Shown: one piece after another, positions 23,431 to 33,119 of the stretch
Numbering within the stretch: the first letter of the stretch is position 1
Layout of the letters: every line of letters begins with the position of its first letter
Assembly: GCF_030269925.1 (NCBI RefSeq)
Contig: NC_085119.1
Span: 14,667,001-14,731,000 of the forward strand
Origin: Bombyx mori
Taxonomy: Eukaryota; Arthropoda; Insecta; Lepidoptera; Bombycidae
DNA length: 64,000 nt
Direction of reading: 5' to 3'
Made by a program: the position numbers and the translations under genes
Notes under the pieces: generated by a model
Databases searched by the model: none
What the model was told of the DNA's origin: nothing
Seen by the model: the letters and a program-made list of their open reading frames with translations, nothing else

Positions 23431-24416
23431 GTCTCACTACGAATGAACATGTTATATTTTCAGATGACAAATTTTAATATCGTGCAACATTGTACGACGC
23501 GCTGGATTATATCGAGGTTCGTTCAGTTAAATCCATGATTTGGCGGAATTTCCCGATGGACCTGAATCTATGCGTCGGCTTCATTAATCTGATCATAACT
23601 TATGTGATAGGATTGTTGCAGCTCTTGTATTAAGTTGTTTTGTGTATCGACGTTTGGGATTCCGTTTTCGATGCTTCAAATATTCGCACTGGCCGTTTTC
23701 AATTCAATCAATCATTTAGCCTTGATAAATACAAGTATATTAGTGTTGTACAATCAATGGTTTGGTATTGGGACGTTAGCTTACGATTGTTTCATTTTGT
23801 TTCGGTATTTTTAATCTAAAGTTGTTGACTTTGAAAGACATATCAGAGAGAATGGGTACTGAAAAAACTGGTGCGAAGGTCCGATCCTCGCTTGGAATAC
23901 ATACAAGTCAAAGTATGAAGGGCCACTTGCGTGAACACTGTGACTAGACGCCCGGCCATCTTAAGGACGTCTGAGCACCCAAGTCGTCGAGCAAAACAGG
24001 TCTACACGGGCTATCCACATAGACCATAAGGAACGTGCGAACCGCCGCTCTGTTCCGTGGTTCCACGATCGGGTTCTCCTAGCACTGCTCACCAAAATTG
24101 CAGCTTTCACTCTCTCTGCATCAAGAGCAGGATGTGACTCCAGCTGCCTCCAGGTAGGAAGGTGTTACGGCCAGAACGCCCGATGCCTTGAAAGAAACAG
24201 TGCGGTATCTTCAAAACCCCCTGCTGCGACAGTATGCTGTGGACGGAGCATCATAGCGATATTGTCGCAGGACAGTAATCGGACTTGATGTAACCAGAAA
24301 ATACTAAAGTATACTGTATCTTGATGCCTGAGCGTATTCATTTTGTTATTGTTTTGGATGTTCATATGTCGTGATAGGCTTACACGTCTTGTGTTATAAA
24401 ATATTGTAGACATCGT

Positions 24417-24513
24417 TTTTTTTATTACTTGGATCGGTGGACGAGCTCGCAGTCCACCTGGTGCTAAGTGGTTACTGGAGCCTATAGACATCTACAAAGT
24501 AAATGTGTCAGCC
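24417..24513 (-). repeat. Bm1 SINE 3' fragment
   Basis: About 95 bp, from poly-T through CCACCTGGTGCTAAGTGG to the region near AAATGTGTCAGCC. Confidence 0.72.
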
Positions 24514-25378
24514 ACACAGTATATGGGCACATATCACACAGCTCGTAGAACTGTTAGACATTTTTAATATGTATTGTTAAGGTTGCACATAAAATAAAGT
24601 TTTCGATCTACTTTGTAAGTAAATGTATTTTTTTAATAAAATAAAAAAACACAATATCAAAATAAATATTTTACTACAAAATTTAATTGGATGTTCGAAA
24701 ATTGTAACTTGATTTTTTCTTCATTTTTCATAAAAGAATAAACCTTCAAATGAGGCATGTCGATACCTCTATCTGTATGTTTGTACAACTGTTCAACATT
24801 GATAAGCCTAAATGGTTCACGAAAAGGACATAATTTTGCACGCTCCTTTGTTTAACTAGTTCTGGCTGTATTTAGTAGATGGCGCTGAAATAAATATTTT
24901 TGTTCTCTTGATTTTCATTAAATTCTCTTGTGGATATCCAAGTTAATGTTACAAAAGCGACTTTGTTTTGTTAAGATTTCGCGTCAACCATGAAATTAGA
25001 CATGTATTGATAACAAAATAGTGCTATTCGTTGGGCTTTTTTCTACATTAATGCGAGTGATAATAAAAAATTGATAATAATATGTGGTTTAATCTTTAAT
25101 ACTTAAAATTATTCTAATAATAAAATGAAAACGTTCCATATTTGAACAGGAAATCTCAATAATATACCGATTATTATATTTCGTTAGATTTGACACGATT
25201 GAGATCTTCTAATATTTAAATTCATTCTTTTAATTTGATATTGCATCGCTCATAATAAAACCCTTTTCTTAATGATCTTGTTCGAAAAATATTTGTAAAG
25301 AAAAATCCTTTTTAAAAACTAAACAGTTTTAAATAATAAAGTTTTCTTTTACTATCTGATGTTGTGTGATTTCCAAAG

Positions 25379-25537
25379 CCCATCTTCCATCCAGACTTGA
25401 CAAGAGTAATTGTCACCACTGACGGTACGGACGGTAAGTTCGAAGTTTCCGAAGTTGAACCGGAAAGTGTAAGAATAGACTTATATTTCTTACCCACCTG
25501 GGCTTTCGGTACACAGTATATAGTATTTAATAGTTGA
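25379..25537 (+). CDS. Coding-like terminal exon, unidentified
   Basis: After a possible acceptor (TTTCCAAAG) the plus strand reads 52 residues to TGA, beginning PIFHPDLTRVIVTT and ending YFLPTWAFGTQYIVFNS. Composition and codon choice look protein-coding and unlike the AT-rich surroundings. No upstream exon was found, and I do not recognise the family. An alternative minus-strand frame exists over the same bases. Confidence 0.28.
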   Translation, partial: PIFHPDLTRVIVTTDGTDGKFEVSEVEPESVRIDLYFLPTWAFGTQYIVFNS

Positions 25538-25684
25538 AACATTTATTAGATGATGATGATCTACAAAGTCGCCCAAAATATCGGGACCAATCTAAATTAA
25601 TTTACCCATCAAAGCCTGTTTACTATCACCGAAAATCCAAGAGCAAGATAGGAAAATGCCTCAATCAAAGTTCACATGCATTAT

Positions 25685-25915
25685 TCAGCGTCCCACCGGA
25701 GTAGTAATTGAAATTCGCGGTGCAGGCTGCCCGTTCGCCTCTTCGATGCTAATCAGGGGCAGCGTTCGTAAATCACTGTCCCTTTCGTAGTCCGTAAACG
25801 ATTTGGGAAGATAATTCCCTTGTAATCTTGGATTGATAATGTTTGAGGAAAGGGTCTGTGATGTTGGCATATTCTCGGGGTTCAAAAGAGGAGAAACCTC
25901 ATTCACTTTAAATTT
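25685..25915 (-). CDS. Coding-like terminal exon, unidentified
   Basis: After a possible acceptor (CTTATTAG) the minus strand reads 76 residues to TGA: a polar, proline-rich segment with NEVSPLLNPENMPTSQ and PRISITTPVGR, without membrane segments. There is no ATG near its start, so it would be an internal or last exon. Family unknown. Confidence 0.28.
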   Translation of the reverse strand, partial: KFKVNEVSPLLNPENMPTSQTLSSNIINPRLQGNYLPKSFTDYERDSDLRTLPLISIEEANGQPAPRISITTPVGR

Positions 25916-26743
25916 CTAATAAGATGAATAGGGCTTAATTTGTATTGTTGGGACAATGGTCAGCGATGGATAAGGTATCGCTTTTGATTTAGATAATTCA
26001 ATACTTTCAATCGACTTCTCGAACCAAGATAAAGAAAAACATTTGCAACTTCTACTCGTTATTGTAATCGATGTTTTGAACTGAATTTTTTTATTAGTAA
26101 AGAAAAAAAATCCAATTTTTTTAGTACATACACGATTTTATTTTTTTTGTACCAGTTTTTGTCAGCTTCCAAGCAAAAGTAAAAATCCGTAACTGCCTTA
26201 GCCCAGCCAAAAACAATATTTATCCGTAACCACACCTCATCAAGCTGTTACGGCCATAACGATCTTCATAATGATTAAACAGAAGACTGTTCAAACAGGT
26301 CGACTTTGGGTCCTCGAATAATTCAATTTGACGCATAAATTATGATCTACAAGCCAACTTTCCTAGTTTATACAACGGGCATTTGTTATTCAGATCGGCC
26401 TTCCCTAATGGAGATTTATCGTTCTCTCATTATTTTGCCTAACAGTTTCAATTCGATTGGTCCATTACGATTTTGGGAATAGTGAGAATCTGTTCGCGTT
26501 TTGTCAAAGTTAACTGGGAATTTTGGGCCGTTTTCACTTTTCTATATAACAGTTTTATAAGGATAGTTTGCTTTACAAATTGGCAACTAGAATTTACCTT
26601 TAAAGTCTACATTTTACACTTTGTTTGATACGAAACCATTCTTACAGGAAACGGGACATTAATAGCAAAACAATTAGAATAGGATTATAAAGGTATTAAC
26701 GAAATTAAAATCATCGTTCAATAACTTGTAACTAACTAACTTT

Positions 26744-26880
26744 GTAACTATACTTGAGACCTTAGAACTTATATCTCAAGGTGGGTGCCGGCATTGACGT
26801 TGCCGATGTCTATGGGCTTCGGTAACCACTTGACACCAGGTGGGTTATGAGCTCGTCCTCCCATATAAGCAATAAAAAGA
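26744..26880 (+). repeat. Bm1 SINE 3' fragment
   Basis: Last 137 bp, from ACTTGAGACCTTAGAAC to GCAATAAAAAG. Confidence 0.78.
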
Positions 26881-27279
26881 AAATTAAAATAAATTTTCAC
26901 GTAGACTCGACGATGTAACAATATTGCACAATCGTTTTCGCTATCTGCTTACTTACTACTACTGGTCTGGTTTTTATTATTTTAATCGTAACGATTCTTC
27001 ATAGAGATTCTTCATACAACTTATAAGAAACAGAATACACACAGAGATATTCCAACGGACGATTCAAAAGCAATTTCCAGTTAATCAACCGAGAGTGTTA
27101 AATGAAAAACTAAAATTTAATTAACATTCATTTATCACTTGCAAAACTGAGCGCCGACACGGAACATTCGCGCCGACGTTTCTAATTAAGGGATTCCATA
27201 CAATTTGATAGAATATAAAGCGAAGTTGCCGTTTCCCTGGACGGGTGTGAAATTGTGAAACGTGGACTCGTTCAAATAT

Positions 27280-27474
27280 TTACAAGTCGTTTGCCGGACC
27301 CGGCGCGGGCTCTGCTTCATCGAATTCACGGTACAATGTTATTTCTAAAATCGCAGCGTGCTTATTGATGACTATGTATTGTAAATGAACACTTAGTCCA
27401 TTCGGTCTTATACACTTTAGGACATAAAAATTGAACTCGCCCTCCATTAGATTTAAATTGAAATTTACCATTAA
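27280..27474 (-). CDS. Coding-like terminal exon, unidentified
   Basis: After CAATTTCAATACAG the minus strand reads 64 residues to TAA, including EGEFNFYVLKCIRPNG and LQYIVINKHAAILEITLYRE and an acidic-proline tail. Alternating hydrophobic residues suggest beta structure. Other exons were not found and the family is not recognised. Confidence 0.3.
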   Translation of the reverse strand, partial: LMVNFNLNLMEGEFNFYVLKCIRPNGLSVHLQYIVINKHAAILEITLYREFDEAEPAPGPANDL

Positions 27475-27888
27475 CTGTATTGAAATTGGGACATTCAAAA
27501 CATTACAGAAGGAAACCTACGACTGCTTTTTCGCTGATGTAGATAATAAAATAAATAAATAAATAAAAATAAAATAGCCCTTTATTCCATGCTATTACAA
27601 TTTTTTTTAGTATAATTATGCTATATTCATGGACCCCTTTAAGGTAAAGGCCTCCTCTAAAGATTTCCATTTTGTTGGTCGCTGGCGACATAAATCAAGT
27701 GTTGTCCGGCAACTTTTCTAATGTCGTCCTCCCAACGTGGGTGCGGTCCACCGACACGCTGCTTGCCCTGTAGACCGTTTCATGCAGTTACTTTAAATAT
27801 CCATCTCCCATCCCCGAGCCGTGCTACGTGGCCAGCCCACTTAAATTTCAATCTTTGAGCATATTTGAGAACGTTCACTGTTTTGACT

Positions 27889-28976
27889 TTTTTTTTTTTT
27901 TATGATTGAAATTTACTGGTGGCCCGAAGGCCTTTCCAGTTTCACCAGGACAGGTGGGCGAGCAAAGGCTCAGCCAAGAGGGGCGGGATTTGCTAACAAC
28001 TGCCCGAGCGCCTCCGAAGGAGACCTAACAACTCAAGAGCAATTGTTTCGCGAATGAATCTACTACCGGATCGGAATCGCGACCCGCTGAGAAGATCCGG
28101 CGAGAAACTCAGCGGGCTGATGCATGGGTTAGGTTGCACGTCGACCTCTTTGTCGAGTTCGACGAGTACGGTTACCGGAGTCCCTAAGCCTGCTCCTAGT
28201 ATTAGAGCTGAAGGCATCTAATGCAAAGGTTATTGGATCTGATGGATCCGTAAGGACGTGTCTAGGGCGTCGACGGTGACTGGCTCCTGCATAATCAGGA
28301 TTCGGGGAGTAGTCAGCGGCGGCAACGATAAGGCGATTATCATGACGCTTTGCCTTATCGAAGTATCATTCCGACGCTGACTTCATGTATTTCCGAATTG
28401 ATTCGAGGCCCAGGTCGTCGTGTAGGTCAACGTTTCTCACGAACCACGGAGCCCCGACAGCTAACCTGCAAAAACGGGATTGTAGGGATTGGAGGGTGTC
28501 TATGTGTGTGCGGGCCGCGTGAGCGAACACCACACTCGCGTAAGTCATGACCGGCCTTATGCAAGTTTTGTAAAGTGTCACCTTGTTCCGAAGGGACATT
28601 TTACTCCGCTTACAGATCATGGGGTAGAGTCTACCGAGAATAAACGCGGCACGATCACGGACTGATTTTATATGCGGGCGGAATGTCATCGATGCATCCA
28701 GGGTAACGCCCAGGTACTTGACCTTCCTGGCCCAGGGTATGGGTTGTCTAAAGAGAGTAATCGGGGGTGTGAGATTCCTCCTCCTAATCCGGGAGGAAAT
28801 CCGTGTGGAGCTTCCCCTCTGAAATAGCACCGCAGTACTTTTCGCTGGGTTGATGTCTATGCGCCATTTTCGGAACCACTGTCCTAGGGCTAGGGCTGCG
28901 CTCTGAAGCTTCTTCGCGATTAGGGACTTATTTCTACTAGAATAGTAAACAGTCGTGTCGTCGGCGAATAAAGCTA
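27889..28976 (-). mobile_element. Jockey-type LINE copy C, nested inside another LINE
   Basis: Third copy, in minus orientation, with poly-T at its 3' end and the 11-bp target duplication CTGTTTTGACT at 27878-27888 and 28977-28987. It is truncated further than copies A and B, starting just before the FADD motif. The two flanks join into one continuous RTE-like LINE reading frame, so the insertion is nested. Confidence 0.9.
28123..28976 (-). pseudogene. Broken RT fragment of LINE copy C
   Basis: C-terminal part of the reverse transcriptase, reading from SSANKA-opposite sequence through VLFQRGSSTR and RPHIKSVRDR. Relative to copies A and B, the Arg codon CGA after KSASE is TGA (28363-28365), a single C-to-T nonsense change that ends the frame early. 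The left limit is approximate. Confidence 0.7.
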
Positions 28977-29384
28977 CTGTTTTGACTATGCTTCTTATCT
29001 TTGTATGATCTGATGTAGATAAGAAAGTGATTCCAATCCGTGCCGGCTCTAAACCTGTACAGTAAGCTATTAAGCCGGATCCGAAATGGCTTATGTCGCA
29101 ACTAAGTTCTCGTATATTTCGACTATTGCGGTGTCGAATCGAACTAGCGGAATTATTTACAACGATGTTCTAGTCTCATTGAAGTGTTACATCTGGAGTT
29201 TATTTTTAAACGTCCACAGGTATTGTTCAATTGATATGCGCATAGCTTCCCATTAGCAAACGAAAACTTAAAAATCCTAGAAATTAGTTTTCAAAAAATC
29301 AATATATAATCCATATAGACAAATATTCCATATATTTGACCTATGATCAAAATTTCAAGTTTGTAAGCTCTTTATCATTTTTAT

Positions 29385-29530
29385 TAACAGGCTATTATAG
29401 TCCAATATTGAACAGAGACCTCTCCCAGAGCACACCACGTGATCAGATCCTGGGCCCCTCGGCTCCATCCACTATCTGCGATCTAACGCATATCGGCACT
29501 CCAGCTTGTTACTAGAGTTACTTGTCATCA
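29385..29530. mobile_element. LINE-like scrap
   Basis: Contains CAGAGACCTCTCCCAGAGCAC and CCATCCACTATCTGCGA, segments that recur in moth LINE tails. No open frame. Confidence 0.4.
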
Positions 29531-29769
29531 GGAAGTTACATTAATATAAATTACAGAATTATACTCAGCCGGACAAGCAAGCAAATGAAAATTCGACATG
29601 CAATTTACTACCATTTTTTTCTTATGCAAACAAATACTGGAGTCAGTTCTCGTTCTACCCTTTACACAGCAATAGAGATAAGCAAGAAGTACTCCTCACT
29701 ATTTCACGTTATCTCCTTATTATAATAGTTCCGGTACAACGGAACCTCCATTGATTTTTTGACCTTTTT

Positions 29770-30150
29770 GTTAATTGCCTTTATTGGTAGACGAGCATAT
29801 GGACGTCAGCAGTGCTAGGAACAGAGCTAAGCCGGTACTTATTGACGAAGACTGTCTGCAAACCTCATTTAAAGAAGGACATCTCATAGCTGTTGAAAAA
29901 CATAGTGTAAGGGATTTCATTACAGAACCGTATGGCGTTTGCCAAAAAACATTTTTGGAAACGCACTGTGGATGAACGCAACGGTTCTAGATTGTCTAGA
30001 TGAATTCTACTCCATTGGCGGATGGAGCGATTCTCAAAAAGGGATGAAGGGATCATCTTCATAAATTAAATTACCCATGGAACATACGGTACAAAACACC
30101 TAGAGAACCGAACTCTCTACGTAGACCGAAAGTTCCCAAACCCTGATCTT
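29770..30150 (-). mobile_element. CR1/Jockey-type LINE 3' end, minus strand
   Basis: The minus strand contains GVLYRMFHG, MIPSSLFENRSIRQWSR and LEPLRSSTV, parallel to 53112-53540, and ends in the same 3' UTR. Several stops and small deletions are present. Confidence 0.6.
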
Positions 30151-30611
30151 ACTGACCACATAGGTGACCCCTGTGAATTCTCATCCACCCACACCTTTCT
30201 GCATAAAGAATATATTACTATAACATAAAATGAAACGAAATTGCGATGGTGTCTTCAATCACAACTCAATCACATCTTTAATAAAACGATTTTGTGTGCC
30301 GGAAGTCTCATTTATTTATCGAAAATACATTCGCAATTGACAAGGATGGATGTACACAGATAAACTTGTACCGGGTGTCTGATAAGGAGGGAACGGATCG
30401 AGTTTGATTTATTGGAGTTCTATTTTGATCTAAGGTGATGATTTAATTTCGCACTTTGAAGGCAGAGCTCATATATAACACAAGATCGAGATACTTCAGA
30501 AACAATATTGAAGCATATCAATATGTGAGTACACTAATTAGTGCAACTAACCATATTCAGGTTTCATACGGCCACAAAAAAGGTCCAAAACCGCCCCATT
30601 TAATAAGCATT

Positions 30612-31024
30612 TGAAGTCGTCGTGGCCTAAAGGAGAAGACGACTGGTGCATTCGTATATAGCGATGCATCCGTGTTCGAACCCCACCGACAAATACCAAT
30701 TTTTTCAATGAAATACGTACGTACTTAACAATTTATGTTCACGATTGATTTCCACGGTGAAGGAATAACATCGTGTAATAGAAATCAAACCCGCAAAAAT
30801 TATAATTTGCGTAATTACTGGTGGTAGGACGTCTTGTGAGTCCGCACAGGTAATGCGTTTCAGTTTGAAGGGCGGGGCAGCAGCTAAATTGTTAAAAGTG
30901 AGACCTTAAAACTTATGTCTCAAAGAGGTTGGCGGCATTTATGTTGTAGAAGTCTATGGGTTCCAGTAACCACTTAACACCAGGTGGGCCGTGAGCTCGC
31001 CCACACACCTAAGCAATAACAAAA
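30612..31024 (+). repeat. Bm1 SINE, near full length
   Basis: Head GTCGTCGTGGCCTAAAGG with a diverged B box (GTGTTCGAACCCC). The body lacks about 45 bp between GTCCGCACAGG and TAATGCGTTTC, and ends GCAATAACAAAAC. Confidence 0.82.
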
Positions 31025-31393
31025 CAGTTAACAAATACTTCTTAAAAGCCCCATCAATGTTGTACGACCTGTGAAACCGAAGAAAATGTTATGTTTTTGC
31101 CAATAAAATATCTAAACAGCAATATCTAAACCCAGTCTAATGCCAATATATTTGTGTGTTAGACCATTTGTGCAGTTTAATCCTCAACAGTTTATCGTGA
31201 ATGAAAACCCTCAGTGGGAAAGCGCCGGCGACATATTGGTGCATTTAGGCCTGATCTAGATCAACGTTGGACGTATTTGTAAAATTTATTCTCTCGACCC
31301 CGGAATACTCTGTTTTGCTATTTCTATACGTACGTTAGTTTACGGACGTAAAGTTTCTAGAACAGCCACATATATTTTTGAAAAGCCAATAGG

Positions 31394-31732
31394 ATTTTTT
31401 TTAATTTATTGCTTAGATGGTTGGAAGAGCTCACTGCCCACCTCATGTTAAGTGGTTACTGGAACCCATAGACATCTACACCGTAAATGCGTCACCCACC
31501 TTGAGATATAAGTTCTAAAGTCTCAAGTATAGTTACAACGCTGCCCCATTCTCCAAACCTAAACGCATTACTGCTCCACGGCACGGGTAGTGGTACTTAC
31601 CCGTGCGGACTCACAAGAGGTTCTACCACCAGTAATTACGCAAATTATAATTTTGCGGGTTTGTTTTTTATTATACGATGTTATCCCTTCTTCGTGGAAG
31701 TCAATCGTGAACATTTGTTGAGTACGTATTTC
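31394..31732 (-). repeat. Bm1 SINE lacking only its head
   Basis: Reverse copy running from poly-T through the body and into GGAAGTCAATCGTGAAC and GTTGAGTACGTATTTC. The Pol III promoter part is missing. Confidence 0.8.
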
Positions 31733-32083
31733 CTAGATTAAATATAAAATTGAGCTCAAACACTAAAAGGCCGATCGTTTGGCCGGTCTAGTTTTTGCAG
31801 CAAAAAGTAATTTATCTTAGTATCATGTCGTTCTCAGCGTATTTTCATCCGATGAGATTCTCTCATTACGTTTTATGTAAAATTAACGTAGTAGCTTATT
31901 AATTAATATCTTATTAATTACTGGTATTTTTAGTAAGACGTATTAAAATCCTCTAGATTTAGGCTACCGTTATATTTTTCTTGCAAATGATTTAAGCTCT
32001 CCAATTCCAGAGGTGACCACTTTGCCAAATGTGCGCTTATGTTCATTACCTTCCACATAATGCTTTCATTACATTATATTTAT

Positions 32084-32321
32084 TACTGGTGGTAGGACCT
32101 CTTGTAAGTCCGCACGAGTAGGTACCACCGCCCTGCCTATTTCTGCGGTGAAGCTGTAATGCATTTCGGCTTGAAGGGTGGGGCAGCCGTTGTAACTATA
32201 CTGAGACCTTAGAACTTATATCTCAAGGTGGGTATTTACGTTGTAGTTGTCTATGGGCTCCAGTGACCAGTTGACACCAGGTGGGCTGTGAGCTCATCCA
32301 ATCATCTAAGCTTTAAAAAAA
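32084..32321 (+). repeat. Bm1 SINE 3' half
   Basis: ACTGGTGGTAGGACCTC to CATCTAAGCTTTAAAAAA, with a small deletion after CAAGGTGGGT. Confidence 0.8.
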
Positions 32322-32664
32322 TTACCTTCATTATCGCCACGAAATACATACTAACAAATATCGATAGTGGAATAATAAAATGAGATAAGTAAAATATACT
32401 GAGTCTTTTCCATCGAAGCACCATCAGTGTTCGGTCCCAGAACAGCCGTTGGCCGTTCGATGTTGTTGCTTCGATTACTCTGACGTCACGATTTCACAGC
32501 AAAAAGATAAGTATTGGCTTTAATACTGGGGTTACGAGACGCTGGAGACCTGGGATAACCTGAAAGGATCGCGCGGCTAACAACAAAAAGATTTCGGAAA
32601 GGACTTAAGGTATGTCTTCGTTAGTACGGATTTATCGTGTTTTTTTTTTTTGTATTTATTTGTA

Positions 32665-33119
32665 CTAGTGGTCCCGCAGTAGTCGAAATTCGACTTTAAT
32701 CAATTGAAATTTTATGTTTAAACATTATTATGGTTCTATTGTCAAATACTATTGTACTTATATTATATAATCACAGATTTCGCCAAAACTACACTATACA
32801 TAACTAATAATAAAGACGAACAATATTAATTTATTCTCAATTTGACCACAGACTTTAAACACTAACAAAAGTTTGACGATTGACAATAAACAAAGAGTAT
32901 ATTTATTTACATATATGTGTTGTGTCAAATACATGGTAGTGTGTGTAATGTTTTCTTTATTGATTTAATGTATCTTTTGTGGATAATTTAAAAAAATATA
33001 TATCATTGTGCACTTTTTCTCTATATTTTCTATAAGTGTGGAAAATTTCATACTCCTCCGTCCGTGCAATTTTCGTAAAAAGGGATACAAAGTTTTTGCT
33101 TCACGTATTAATATATAGA
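32665..33119 (-). mobile_element. Helitron family H2, copy 3
   Basis: Longest of the three copies. The CTAG/hairpin end is at 32665 with the correct flanking base; at the 5' end (33119) the flanking base is not the expected one, so that border may be altered. Confidence 0.72.

Larger units (their letters stand above)
19478..23633 (+). pseudogene. Gustatory receptor GR-3, complete exon set with one in-frame TAA in the last exon
   Basis: Exons are 19478-20158 (681 nt), 21146-21223 (78 nt), 21980-22124 (145 nt) and 23464-23633 (170 nt), with the same phases as its neighbours. Donors are GTGAGT, GTGAGT and GTGACT. Exon 1 has multiple hydrophobic segments and VRFLFGFY; exon 3 has CAPALLVELAANEV; exon 4 has YDALDYIEV, NFPMDLNLCVGFIN and the terminal TYVIGLLQLLY. 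All of this is normal for a GR of about 357 residues. The exception is TAA at 23475-23477, five codons into exon 4. Aligned with GR-1 and GR-2, exon 4 is two codons longer exactly there, so the stop lies in an apparent 6-nt insertion (TAATAT). Termination there would give 305 aa without the last transmembrane segment. No alternative AG acceptor that avoids the stop is visible. It may be a young pseudogene, a strain-specific allele, a sequencing error, or a stop that is read through. Confidence 0.82.
23634..26743. other. Mostly unassigned DNA downstream of GR-3
   Basis: 23880-24300 is GC-richer and probably transposon-derived (CGTCTGAGCACCCAAGTCG, GAACCGCCGCTCTG). Beyond the Bm1 fragment and the two coding-like exons near 25.4 and 25.8 kb, nothing is recognised. 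Confidence 0.35.
27547..29045 (-). mobile_element. RTE-like LINE 3' fragment interrupted by LINE copy C
   Basis: Outside the nested insertion, 28988-29045 and 27560-27877 translate on the minus strand into one C-terminal LINE tail. Recognisable pieces are SDHTKIRSIVKTVNV, KFKWAGHVARLGDGRW and GGPHPRWEDDIRKVAGQ. The WAGHhAR..DGRW arrangement is typical of RTE-like lepidopteran LINEs. An AT-rich tail with ATTT repeats marks the 3' end near 27547. Confidence 0.72.
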
